Positions 7,334 to 15,685 of a stretch of 64,000 nt of DNA are shown here, one piece after another (position 1 is the stretch's first letter; each line of letters opens with the position of its first letter). The position numbers were made by a program, and so were the translations under genes. The DNA lies in NCBI GenBank assembly GCA_020847045.1, contig JADLCT010000018.1, positions 1-64,000 of the forward strand, given 5' to 3'. Under the pieces are notes generated by a model that saw only the letters and a list, made by a program, of their open reading frames with translations, was not told the DNA's origin and searched no databases. The stretch comes from Bryobacterales bacterium. Its GTDB lineage: Bacteria > Acidobacteriota > Terriglobia > Bryobacterales > Bryobacteraceae.

Positions 7334-8756
7334 GAGTTTCAGCCTCGATGGAGAGACGGGTCCATTCGACCGCCACGCGGCCGGCAGGACGCAATCGTAC
7401 GTGTTGTGCGCTGCCGCCAATCAGTTCTTGAGTAACCGAGTTGCGGAGCTTTTCATATTCGCGGCCCGGGCGGGCGCCAAGCGCCAGGCCGATGCGGCGG
7501 TGGTATCGCCAGGGGCGGCCTGTGGGCGATGGCGCGCCTGCGGGTGCGGCGGCGTTGAGCTTCTCACGGTAAAAGCCGGTGAATTCGGTGAGAAACGCCG
7601 GCGGGCAGCGGAAGTCGCGGATCAGGCGCAGCAGGTCATCGCGCAAACTGGCGGCGCGGTACACCTGCTTCCAGTCGACGGTACGGCCGAAGAGGTGGAA
7701 GCAATCCTTTTCCTCACTCTTCGCGCTTTCCAACAGGCGGCCCGCCTCTTCGTAGACATAGGGGAAGGGGGTATCTTCACCGGGGGCCAGCGCGAGGGCC
7801 ATGGTGATGGTCTTGGCCTCAGGACCATCCAGAAACTTCAGATGCTCTCCGGCAAACAGATGAAACAGCCGGTGGAATTCGGTGGCCAGCCGGAGCAAGG
7901 CGTCCCAAGAGCCGTAGACGGCAAAGTCGTCGCCGCCTGTGTACAAGATGGTGACCTTGCGCCACAGCTCGGGCAGAGCATTACAGGCGAGCTCGATTTC
8001 GCCGGCGAAAAACTGCTTCATCACGCGCGACAGCCGAAGATGTTCCTCGATGTCGGCGCAGCTCCGCAAGCGGACGCCAAAGTTGTCCACATCGCCGCGC
8101 AGCACGCCCCAGCGCTGGCTGCCCTCGGCGCGCGCGGCAAGTTCGGAGGGCGTCGCCGGTTGTGCTCCCGCGTCATCCAGCGCGGTGTGGCGCGCCAGGT
8201 GAATGTCGTCGGGACCGGCGCCGAGACGCCAGTTGTGGCGGCCGCCCTCCACCATCACCACGCCCGGCTGGCCGGGCGACCACGAAGCCGTGACGGCCTC
8301 GCGGAAGGCTTCCGAGAAACCGGCGAAATCCTGTTCGTCCCCCGCCGCGGGCAGTGGTGCGGCGAGCGGTGTACCCAGCGCTCGTCCGAGCCCGGAAAAG
8401 AGCCGCTTGCGGACGATCGTCCAGTCGCCCAGGTTTTCCGTCCATGCCCAGACCAAGCGAAGACGGCCGCCGCTGCGGGTGTCGATATCAGACTGCGCGG
8501 CGGCAAGAATCTCTTCGGCCTGCACGCGGGACTCCTCGGGCAGAACGATCAGGAACTGGCCGCCGCCGCTGGAGCCCAATAAAAGCGAGGACAATCCGAG
8601 TTCGGCCAGGATGCCGCGCGGCAGAACCTCGGTGAGCAGGGCGGCCCACTGGGAGCGTCCGCCGAGCACGCCGGCGGAGTTTGCCTCCGGAGCGGGCGAC
8701 AGCAGGAACTCCTCCAGTCCGGAGAGCTTACCGAGTAGGAAAATCTGAACGGACAT
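7326..8756 (-). CDS. cas10: Compact Cas10 (Csm1) without HD domain, GGDD present
   Basis: 476 residues from the ATG at 8756, against about 750-850 for usual Csm1. Residues 1-~130 look like the first Palm domain (LGGRSQW at 31-37, SSGGGQFLIVLP at 62-73). Residues ~214-360 are the second Palm with the metal/NTP site: DVDNFG (222-227) and YTGGDDFAVYG (272-282). A helical C-terminal part follows (KDCFHLFG at 350-357 marks the boundary). There is no N-terminal HD nuclease domain and no Cys cluster between the Palms. Cyclic oligoadenylate synthesis is predicted, HD DNase is not. First gene of the csm operon. An in-frame start at 8855 is possible but adds only 33 non-HD residues. Confidence 0.92.
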   Translation of the reverse strand: MSVQIFLLGKLSGLEEFLLSPAPEANSAGVLGGRSQWAALLTEVLPRGILAELGLSSLLLGSSGGGQFLIVLPEESRVQAEEILAAAQSDIDTRSGGRLRLVWAWTENLGDWTIVRKRLFSGLGRALGTPLAAPLPAAGDEQDFAGFSEAFREAVTASWSPGQPGVVMVEGGRHNWRLGAGPDDIHLARHTALDDAGAQPATPSELAARAEGSQRWGVLRGDVDNFGVRLRSCADIEEHLRLSRVMKQFFAGEIELACNALPELWRKVTILYTGGDDFAVYGSWDALLRLATEFHRLFHLFAGEHLKFLDGPEAKTITMALALAPGEDTPFPYVYEEAGRLLESAKSEEKDCFHLFGRTVDWKQVYRAASLRDDLLRLIRDFRCPPAFLTEFTGFYREKLNAAAPAGAPSPTGRPWRYHRRIGLALGARPGREYEKLRNSVTQELIGGSAQHVRLRPAGRVAVEWTRLSIEAETHV

Positions 8757-9002
8757 CGCAGGTTGCCGGGCGCGGCCAGACCGCGCCGTGTGGAAGCACG
8801 CGGGACCGGAACGAAAGACCCACTGTAACACAGGCCGGGAAACCGGGCGCAGCATCCCTGGACGCAGGATTTATAAGGGGAACCCCCTAGCGGGGAACGC
8901 GGACGTGTGTCACAATCCACACTGCTCCGCGCGGCGGTATGCGCAGCGCTTCGGGCGGAATGGCCCGGGAGAATCAAACAACTTGCGGAGGTATGGGGAT
9001 CT
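8757..9002. promoter_or_regulatory. Divergent control region between cas10 and aqpZ
   Basis: 246 bases between two divergent starts, so it should hold both promoters. Seen: GGGGAACCCC at 8877-8886, an inverted repeat GTGTG-N8-CACAC at 8905-8922, and a clear GGAGG at 8987-8991 before aqpZ. I found no convincing -35/-10 pair for either gene and no CRISPR-like repeat. The inverted repeats may be operators, but this is a guess. Confidence 0.35.
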
Positions 9003-9698
9003 ATGAGTAAGAAACTGATGGCGGAGTTTCTGGGCACATACTGGCTGGTGTTCGGAGGCTGCGGCAGCGCGGTGCTGTCGGCGGCGTTTCCCGAGGTTGG
9101 CATTGGCCTGCTGGGCGTGGCGCTGGCGTTCGGCTTAACCCTGCTGACGATGGCATTCGCCATTGGGCACATTTCGGGCTGCCACCTGAACCCGGCCGTC
9201 TCGCTCGGCTTGGCCGTGGCGAAACGGTTTTCATTTTCCGAGCTTCTGCCCTATTGGGGCGCGCAGGTGCTGGGCGGCATCGCCGGAGCGGGCACATTGC
9301 TGGTGATCGCCTCCGGAAAGGCCGGCTTCAGCACGGCCGCCGGGTTTGCCGCCAACGGCTTTGACGCCCATTCTCCCGGCGGGTATTCCCTTCACGCCTG
9401 CTTGGTGGCCGAGATCGTCCTGACGGCGTTTTTCCTGTTCGTGATCTGCGGCGCCACGGACCGGCGGGCGGCGGCGGGTTTTGCTCCCATCGCCATCGGC
9501 CTGTGCCTGACGCTGATCCACCTGATCGGAATTCCCGTGACGAACCTGAGCGTGAATCCGGCCCGCAGCACGGGACCGGCGCTGTTTGTGGGCGGCTGGG
9601 CCATCGAACAGTTGTGGCTGTTCTGGGTGGCGCCGCTGATTGGCGGGGCCATTGGCGGCGCTGTGTATACGGTGGTGGGCGCAAGCGACCGGGAGTAA
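9003..9698 (+). CDS. aqpZ: Aquaporin Z-like water channel
   Basis: 231 residues with six membrane helices and both half-helix NPA motifs (HLNPAVSLG at 63-65 and SVNPARST at 185-187). F43, H173 and R188 match the narrow aromatic/Arg filter of water-selective AqpZ; the E. coli filter position Thr183 corresponds to Leu here. The start at 9003 is supported by GGAGG about 11 bases upstream; an earlier in-frame ATG (8907) would add a non-family leader. Inner membrane. Divergent from cas10; mtnP follows 101 bases later. Confidence 0.93.
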   Translation: MSKKLMAEFLGTYWLVFGGCGSAVLSAAFPEVGIGLLGVALAFGLTLLTMAFAIGHISGCHLNPAVSLGLAVAKRFSFSELLPYWGAQVLGGIAGAGTLLVIASGKAGFSTAAGFAANGFDAHSPGGYSLHACLVAEIVLTAFFLFVICGATDRRAAAGFAPIAIGLCLTLIHLIGIPVTNLSVNPARSTGPALFVGGWAIEQLWLFWVAPLIGGAIGGAVYTVVGASDRE

Positions 9699-9799
9699 CC
9701 CGCCGGCGTTTCCTCCCGGTCCAGAGCATCGCCCGCTGCGGCTTGCGGCGGTTTATGCCGGAAGCGGCCCGCGCCCGCGGCGGGCGATAATAGCGATTT

Positions 9800-10660
9800 A
9801 TGTCCATCTCGATCGGAATCATTGGCGGCAGCGGGCTGTATTCGATGCCCGGTTTCAGGCAGCAGGAGGAGCGGCGCCTCACCACGCCGTTCGGCGATCC
9901 CTCCGACGCCTATGTGGTGGGTGAGTTGTCGGGCAAAACCGTGGCGTTTCTGGCGCGGCATGGCCGCGGGCACCGCATTACACCCACGGAGTTGAACTTC
10001 CGCGCCAACATCTACGGCTTCAAGATGCTGGGCGTGGATACGATTCTTTCGCTCAGCGCCGTGGGCTCGCTGAAGGAGGAGCACAAGCCGCTGGACTTCG
10101 TCATCGTGGACCAGTTCGTGGACCGTACGCGGGGCCGCGTCAGCACCTTCTTCGGCGAAGGGCTGGTGGCTCACATCGGCTTCGGCGACCCCATCTGCAT
10201 GGATCTGGCGCGGGTGCTGCACCAGGCGGCGGCCAATGTTGGACTGCACGCCAAGTTGGGCGGAACCTACCTGTGCATGGAGGGCCCTGCTTTTTCCACC
10301 AAGGCCGAGTCGAACCTATACCGGAGCTGGGGCATGGACGTGATTGGCATGACCAACCTGCAGGAGGCCAAGCTGGCGCGTGAGGCGGAAATCTGTTATT
10401 CGACCGTGGCCATGGTGACCGACTACGACTGCTGGCATCCCGATCACGACCACGTTACCGTGCAGCAGATCATCGCCACGCTCACGCAGAACGCCGAAAA
10501 CGCCGCCCGCGTGGTGGCCGAGGCCGTGGAGATCATGCCGTCCCTGAAGGGCTGCAAATGCGGCCAGGCGCTGGCGCACGCGATCCTGTCCGACAAAAAG
10601 ACGGTGCCGCCCGCCACGGTGGAGAAGCTGCGGCCCATCGTGGGTAAGTATTTCGAGTAA
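9800..10660 (+). CDS. mtnP: S-methyl-5'-thioadenosine phosphorylase
   Basis: 286 residues, normal length for MTA phosphorylase, which splits methylthioadenosine (from polyamine synthesis) into adenine and methylthioribose-1-phosphate for methionine salvage. Motifs: phosphate loop [10 protein letters not shown] (6-15), [10 protein letters not shown] (53-62), MEGPAFST (160-167), and TDYDCW (207-212), typical of MTA rather than purine nucleoside phosphorylase. No good SD is seen before the ATG. A GC-rich hairpin (CGCCCG/CGGGCG, 9772-9786) just upstream may separate it from aqpZ. Confidence 0.95.
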   Translation: MSISIGIIGGSGLYSMPGFRQQEERRLTTPFGDPSDAYVVGELSGKTVAFLARHGRGHRITPTELNFRANIYGFKMLGVDTILSLSAVGSLKEEHKPLDFVIVDQFVDRTRGRVSTFFGEGLVAHIGFGDPICMDLARVLHQAAANVGLHAKLGGTYLCMEGPAFSTKAESNLYRSWGMDVIGMTNLQEAKLAREAEICYSTVAMVTDYDCWHPDHDHVTVQQIIATLTQNAENAARVVAEAVEIMPSLKGCKCGQALAHAILSDKKTVPPATVEKLRPIVGKYFE

Positions 10661-10692
10661 GTGGCGCCGCGCGGCCACGGGATGACAGGAAA

Positions 10693-10716
10693 AGCCGTCT
10701 CTGGCGTGAGACGGCT
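10693..10716 (+). terminator. Terminator-like hairpin between mtnP and dps
   Basis: Perfect 9-base stem AGCCGTCTC / GAGACGGCT with a 6-base loop, 32 bases after the mtnP stop and 34 before the dps stop. The genes converge, so it could end transcription both ways. There is no long T-run after the stem, so strength is uncertain. Confidence 0.65.
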
Positions 10717-10750
10717 CCCCATGTTTGAACAGTAAGCGGGACGCGGCGAC

Positions 10751-11224
10751 TTACTGGGCCATGGAACGTAGCATCCAGGCCATCTTTTCGTGCTCCTGCA
10801 TCAGACCGACCAGAAAGTCGCCCGTGCCGAGATCGCCATACTGATCGTCGGCCAAGCCGGCGGCCTTGCGCAGGTTGACGGTGATGTGCTCGTGATCGGC
10901 CAGCAGGGCTTCCACCATCTCCTGCGGGGTCATCGAGCCACCGGGAATCTCCTTCAGTGTGGTGAGTTTCAACATCTCGGCGAGCGAGCCCGGCGCCACG
11001 CCGCCAAGAGTCACGATGCGCTCGGCGATCTCGTCGATGCTCTCCTCGATCTCGCTGTACTGCGATTCAAAGAACTTGTGCAGGTCGTGAAAAAGCGGCC
11101 CCTTCACGTTCCAATGAAAATTACGGGTCTTCGTGTACAGGACATACTCGTTGGCCAGGACAGGACCGAGCAGCCCAATCACGTTTTCGCGGTGTTCCCG
11201 GGTAATACCGATTTTCGGTTCCAT
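10751..11224 (-). CDS. dps: Dps family DNA-protecting ferritin
   Basis: 157 residues, the usual Dps length. Dps forms a 12-mer that oxidises iron with peroxide and shields DNA in starvation or stress. All ferroxidase ligands are visible at the right spacing: H37 (NFHWNVKGPLF), H49, D64 and E68 (IDEIAERI). No long Lys-rich N-terminal tail, so DNA binding may be weak. Divergent from a LysR gene across 183 bases; I saw no OxyR-type motif. Confidence 0.93.
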   Translation of the reverse strand: MEPKIGITREHRENVIGLLGPVLANEYVLYTKTRNFHWNVKGPLFHDLHKFFESQYSEIEESIDEIAERIVTLGGVAPGSLAEMLKLTTLKEIPGGSMTPQEMVEALLADHEHITVNLRKAAGLADDQYGDLGTGDFLVGLMQEHEKMAWMLRSMAQ

Positions 11225-11370
11225 AACTATATGTTAGATGCATCCTATCCGTGATTAGTTACAAGTTGGCGGCATGGCGGGAGAGGGTGGCGGCCCGTAA
11301 GCGGGCTCACGGAGTACCGCAGGCCGGGGCGCTCGGAGCGGGGTGTGGCCACGTTCGTTGCCGATTTAAC

Positions 11371-11386
11371 ATTGTTATCGCGCAAT
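11371..11386. promoter_or_regulatory. Possible LysR-binding site ahead of the LysR gene
   Basis: ATTG-N8-CAAT, a 16-base dyad containing the T-N11-A pattern usual for LysR-type regulators. It ends 4 bases before a -10-like TAGAAT (11391-11396) and 21 bases before the regulator start, where binding would block its own promoter. Pattern only; no conservation data. Confidence 0.4.
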
Positions 11387-11407
11387 CCGGTAGAATTAGA
11401 GTATCGA

Positions 11408-12328
11408 ATGGAACTCCATTCCCTCAAAGTATTCCTGGCCGTGGCGACCGAGAAGAGCTTTTCCCGGGCGGCCGATCGCATGTCCCGCACCCAGCCGGCC
11501 ATCTCTCTGGCCGTGCAGCGTCTGGAATCCGAGCTCGACGAAAAGCTGATCGACCGTTCGGCGAAGGATCTGCTGCTGACCGATGCCGGGCGGATTGTGG
11601 TGGAGTATGCGCGCCGGTTCGAGAACCTGGAGCGGGAGATGGCGACGGCGCTGTCGGAGTTGCGCGACAACTCGGCGGGCCGGCTGACGATTGGCGCCAA
11701 TGAATCGACCTCACTCTACCTGATGATGCACATCGAGCGTTACCGGCACATGTATCCGCGCGTGAAGGTGGAGGTGCGGCGCAGCTTATCGAGCAGGATT
11801 CCCGGACAGTTGGTGGACGGCGATCTGGAACTGGGTGTGATCAGCTATGATCCGGCCGATCCCCGGCTGGAATCGCACGTGATCTACACGGACCATCTTT
11901 CGTTCGTGGTCAGTCCGCAGCACAGGTTCGCCGAACGCGTGGACATCAGCATCGCTGAGCTGGGCATGGAGACGTTCATCGCGCACAACGTTGCCTCGCC
12001 CTACCGCGAGATCGTGCTGAAGGAGTTCCAGCGGCACCGCGTGGCGTTGAACATGGACGTGGAGATGCCCACCGTGGAGACGGTGCGGCGCATGGTGCAG
12101 CGAAGCGAAGGCGTGGCGTTTCTGCCCCGGATGTGCGTGGAGCAGGAGGTGGAGGCGGGGCTGCTGCGCGAGGTGCGCGTGCCGGAGTTGAATCACGTGG
12201 AGCGCAAGATCCGCCTGGTGTATCCGGCCAAGCGAGGGCTCAGCCATGCGGCGCGGGCCTTTCTGGAGCTGGTGCGCGGCAAAGTGGCCGAAGGCGGCGC
12301 GGAGGAGACGGGCGCGCAGCGGGGTTAA
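11408..12328 (+). CDS. LysR family transcriptional regulator
   Basis: 306 residues from the ATG at 11408. Winged helix-turn-helix at residues ~1-60 (SFSRAADRMSRTQPAISLAVQRLE), then a periplasmic-binding-protein-like effector domain (~90-295). Only one Cys sits in the effector domain (RMCVEQEVE), so it is not OxyR despite the divergent dps gene. Target and ligand are unknown; dps is one candidate target. Its end overlaps the end of the convergent kinase gene by 4 bases. Confidence 0.9.
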   Translation: MELHSLKVFLAVATEKSFSRAADRMSRTQPAISLAVQRLESELDEKLIDRSAKDLLLTDAGRIVVEYARRFENLEREMATALSELRDNSAGRLTIGANESTSLYLMMHIERYRHMYPRVKVEVRRSLSSRIPGQLVDGDLELGVISYDPADPRLESHVIYTDHLSFVVSPQHRFAERVDISIAELGMETFIAHNVASPYREIVLKEFQRHRVALNMDVEMPTVETVRRMVQRSEGVAFLPRMCVEQEVEAGLLREVRVPELNHVERKIRLVYPAKRGLSHAARAFLELVRGKVAEGGAEETGAQRG

Positions 12329-14934
12329 CGCGCGAGCGATTCCAGCTTGGCCCGCGTGGCGGAGAAGTCGGCGGGCAGCAGCGCCAGTCCCTTGCGGGCG
12401 GCCTCACGAGCCTCCACGCGGAGATGATTCGCATCGAGCGCATCGGCGAGTTGGAGCCAGACGTCGGGCACGTTTCCCTGATTCGCCGCCAGGCTGCGGC
12501 GGGCGTACACCAGCGCGAGCGGGGCATCGCGCAGGGGCGGCTTGGGAAACAGCAGCAACAGCCGGATCACCCGGTCATAATCCTGCAACTGGGCCGAGGG
12601 GGCGTCGGCCATGCGGCGGGCTTCGGCCAGGGCGCGCGCGGCCAGGGCGGGCGAGTTGGTGAGCGCGGCGATGCGGGCCTGAATCTCGATGTGGGTTCCG
12701 GTCATGCTGATGGGCGCGCCGGGTTTGCCCAGAAAAGGTTCGATCAGGCGTTCGACGCGGCGGTAGGCGGCCAGGGCGCCTTCTTTGTCGCCCAGAAGCT
12801 CGCGCGCGCCGCCTTCCAGGTTGAGTTGCACGGCCAGGTCGAGCTGCGCCTGCGCGTTCTCCGGGTCCAGACGGGCAAAGGGCTCGTAGTAGTCCCGCGC
12901 GAGTTCGAACTGGCGCAGGGCCTGGGCATACTGGCGGGCCTCCATGTGGGCGCGTCCCTTGTGCGCCGTGATGTAGGCGCGAATCCTTCTGACGCGAAGA
13001 CTGCTTTGTTCGGACGCGGGCAACTGGTCCAGGGCATCGGCAGCCTGGTCGAAATAGTCGAGCGCGGCCTGTGGCCGCTGGTCGCGAATCGCCGTGCCGG
13101 ATTTGAGGAGGAGCACCGCGCGTCCGCGCAGCAGACGGACGTGATGCGGATCGAGCTTGAGGCCCCGGGCATTCAGTTCGCGCGCGCGCTGGAGCGCATC
13201 GGCGGCTTTGCGGGGATCGCCGAGGCTGGCCGCGCCCACCTGGTTGTACTGGTCGGAGAGGCTGTCGTAGCAGGAGGCCGCCTGGGCCACCTCGGACGCC
13301 GTGCGCGCGCCGGCGGCCTGCAAACGGCAGCCGTCGACGGCGTAGCGGACGCCCTCCTGCGTGCGGCCCATGACGAACAGCACCTCGGCGCGGGATTGCA
13401 GGGCCTGGCCGCCGAGATACTGGCGCATGCGCTCGTCGGGCAGTGTGCCGGCAAGCTGGGCGGCCTTGGCGTAGCTTTTGAGAGCGCCCTCCTGGTCGCC
13501 CAGGTTCTGCTCGTACGGGTTGCCTTGCAGCGTGCCGAACTTAAGATAGGCGTCGATCAGCTCCTGGCGGAGCGTGGCGTCGTCGCTGGCCGCGGAGGCC
13601 ATCTTGTCGAGTTGAGCCAGGCCGCGCGAGACGATCAGTTTGCGGGCCGGAGTGGAGCCGGGCAACTGCGCCACGGCGTCGTTGAGATCGAACAGCAGCG
13701 TGCTGGTGAGGCGGCGGAGATCCTGGAAGCGGGACTGGGCGCGGTCGCGTTCGACGCGCGCCACGTGGGCCTGCCAGAGCACACCGGCCATGCCGAGAAC
13801 GAGAATGAGCAGCGCGGCGGCCAGCGCGGCCGTGAGCGCGCGGTTGCGGCGGACGAACTTCGCCGCGCGGTAGACCGCCGTCGCCCGTTGCGCCAATACG
13901 GGCAGTCCGCGCGACCAGGCGCCGAGATCGGCCATCAGAGCGTCGGCGCTGCGGTAGCGCTCGGCGGGATCCTTGCGCATGGCCATGTGGATGATGGCGT
14001 CCAGGTCGGCGTCAATCGCGGCCTGCGGCGCGGCGCGCGAAGGCATCGGAGGCTCCTGTTCGCAGATGACGCGAAGCATCTCCTCCATCGTGTATTCGGT
14101 GAGCGTGTAGGGCAGTTGGCCGGTCAGCAGCTCGAATAGCACCACGCCGAGCGAGTAGACGTCGGACGAGGTGGACACGGCCTTGCCCATCACCTGCTCA
14201 GGGCTGGCGTACTCCGGCGTGAAGGTGTGCATGCCGTGGCGGGTCACCTTGCCCGGCGTGGTTTGCATGTTCTGGCTGACGAGCTTGGCGGTGCCAAAAT
14301 CGAGCAGCTTCGGCGTGCCGTCTTCGAGCACCAGTATGTTTTCCGGTTTAAGGTCGCGGTGGATCACCAGATGGCGGTGGGCGTAGTCCACGGCGGAGCA
14401 GATTTTCTGGAAGAGTTCGATGCGGGCGCTCAGGGCGAGCCGGCTCTGGGCGGCGAACTCATCCAGCGGGACGCCCTCCACCATCTCCATGACCAGGTAC
14501 GGTTCATTCAGGCTGGTGAGGCCGCCGTCGATCAACTGGGTGATGAAAGGGTGGCTCAGTCCGGCCAGAATCTGCCGCTCCTGCTGGAAACGCTCGGCGA
14601 ACATGGGCGAGGCCAGCGCGGGGTTCAGAAGTTTAAGCGCGGCGCGCTGCCGGAAGCCGCCCTGGGCGCGTTCGGCCTCATACACGGCGCCCATGCCGCC
14701 TCGGCCAATGAGGCGTACGAGATTCCAGGCGCCGATGCGCTCGCCGGAACGGGAGGGCTGTTCGGGCGCGGGCGGCGTGAAGCGCTCCTGCTCGCCGTAG
14801 GCATGCACCAGGGAGAGCACCTCGGCGAGCAGCGCGCCGTCGCCGGCGCATCGTTCGCGCACGAAGCCGTCGCGCCACTGCGCGGGCAGTTCCATGGCGA
14901 GATGGTAGATCTCTTGTACGGCGTTCCAGTCCAT
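12325..14934 (-). CDS. Membrane Ser/Thr protein kinase with TPR-like C-terminal part
   Basis: 869 residues from the ATG at 14934. Residues ~66-345 are a complete Hanks-type kinase: GRGGMG (77-82), K101, HRDLKPEN (192-199), DFG (212-214), and YASPEQ activation segment. A single membrane helix spans ~366-388, followed by a long outer part with many helical repeats resembling TPRs (about 400-860). Kinase inside, repeat sensor outside is the usual layout. It begins 19 bases after the ECF sigma gene, a pairing common in Acidobacteria, suggesting the two work in one signalling path. Confidence 0.92.
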   Translation of the reverse strand: MDWNAVQEIYHLAMELPAQWRDGFVRERCAGDGALLAEVLSLVHAYGEQERFTPPAPEQPSRSGERIGAWNLVRLIGRGGMGAVYEAERAQGGFRQRAALKLLNPALASPMFAERFQQERQILAGLSHPFITQLIDGGLTSLNEPYLVMEMVEGVPLDEFAAQSRLALSARIELFQKICSAVDYAHRHLVIHRDLKPENILVLEDGTPKLLDFGTAKLVSQNMQTTPGKVTRHGMHTFTPEYASPEQVMGKAVSTSSDVYSLGVVLFELLTGQLPYTLTEYTMEEMLRVICEQEPPMPSRAAPQAAIDADLDAIIHMAMRKDPAERYRSADALMADLGAWSRGLPVLAQRATAVYRAAKFVRRNRALTAALAAALLILVLGMAGVLWQAHVARVERDRAQSRFQDLRRLTSTLLFDLNDAVAQLPGSTPARKLIVSRGLAQLDKMASAASDDATLRQELIDAYLKFGTLQGNPYEQNLGDQEGALKSYAKAAQLAGTLPDERMRQYLGGQALQSRAEVLFVMGRTQEGVRYAVDGCRLQAAGARTASEVAQAASCYDSLSDQYNQVGAASLGDPRKAADALQRARELNARGLKLDPHHVRLLRGRAVLLLKSGTAIRDQRPQAALDYFDQAADALDQLPASEQSSLRVRRIRAYITAHKGRAHMEARQYAQALRQFELARDYYEPFARLDPENAQAQLDLAVQLNLEGGARELLGDKEGALAAYRRVERLIEPFLGKPGAPISMTGTHIEIQARIAALTNSPALAARALAEARRMADAPSAQLQDYDRVIRLLLLFPKPPLRDAPLALVYARRSLAANQGNVPDVWLQLADALDANHLRVEAREAARKGLALLPADFSATRAKLESLAR

Positions 14935-14953
14935 CGGGACCCGCCTTAGAGGC

Positions 14954-15637
14954 TCAGGATTCCGGCGCGGGATCGCCGGCATGCAGCCGGCGCCAGAGCC
15001 AGGCTTTCACGAAGCGGATATCGCGGTCCACGGTCGACTTGGACACCTGAAGAACTTCCGCGGTCTCCGCCGCGGTGCAACCGAGCATGTGATGCAGTTC
15101 GATGACACGGACCATGCGGGGGTCGATCGAGCCGAGTTCCTTGAGGGCGCGGTCCAGTTCGATGGCTTCCGGGCCGTTCATGTTGAGCCAGGGCAGGTCT
15201 TCGCTGAGCGGCACGTGCTGCACGTTGCCGCCGCGTTTTTGCGCCTGGCTGTTGCGGGCGTAGTCGGCCAGGATCATCCGCATGAGTTTGGCCGCGAAGG
15301 TGAAAAAGTGATTGCGGTCCTTCCATTCGGCTTTGCGCTGGTGGATCAGGCGAAGATAGAGCTCGTTGACCAGCGCCGTGGCCTGCAGGGTATGGCCGGG
15401 GCGTTCGCGGCTGAGGTAGGAGCCGGCAATCTGCCGCAGTTGCGGATACGCCAGCGGCATGAGGTTATGAAAGGCATGAACGTCGCCGCTGTTCCAGGCG
15501 CCGAGAAGGCGTGTGATTTCACCGTCAACACGGGCGTCGCCGCTGCCGGCCGCATCGGGAGAGGCTGCCGGGGCGGGCTCGGGCGTGGCGGAGGCGGGAT
15601 CGGTGGACTCCGGCGGCGGTTTCGGCTCCTCGTTCAT
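14954..15637 (-). CDS. ECF-type RNA polymerase sigma factor
   Basis: About 227 residues from the ATG at 15637; a GTG 27 bases upstream is also possible. A Pro/Glu/Ala-rich leader (~40 residues) precedes region sigma-2 (ATALVNELYLRLIHQ, then HFFTFAAKLMRMILADYAR) and region sigma-4 with a helix-turn-helix (HHMLGCTAAETAEVLQVSKS). The ATALVNEAYLRL-type motif is characteristic of the ECF group found with Ser/Thr kinases in Acidobacteria and Planctomycetes. No anti-sigma gene is adjacent; the downstream kinase may be its controller. Confidence 0.9.
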   Translation of the reverse strand: MNEEPKPPPESTDPASATPEPAPAASPDAAGSGDARVDGEITRLLGAWNSGDVHAFHNLMPLAYPQLRQIAGSYLSRERPGHTLQATALVNELYLRLIHQRKAEWKDRNHFFTFAAKLMRMILADYARNSQAQKRGGNVQHVPLSEDLPWLNMNGPEAIELDRALKELGSIDPRMVRVIELHHMLGCTAAETAEVLQVSKSTVDRDIRFVKAWLWRRLHAGDPAPES

Positions 15638-15685
15638 GATGAACCAGTCTGCATCATCTAACACAGACGCCCGGCGTGTCCAGCG

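Noticed and set aside
3412-9002. CRISPR array near the csm genes
   Set aside because: Searched by eye within and around the operon; only short inverted repeats and the 18-base csm2 coding repeat were found, with no regularly spaced 25-40 base repeats.
11408-12328. LysR gene next to dps as oxyR
   Set aside because: OxyR needs two redox cysteines in the effector domain; only one Cys is seen there.
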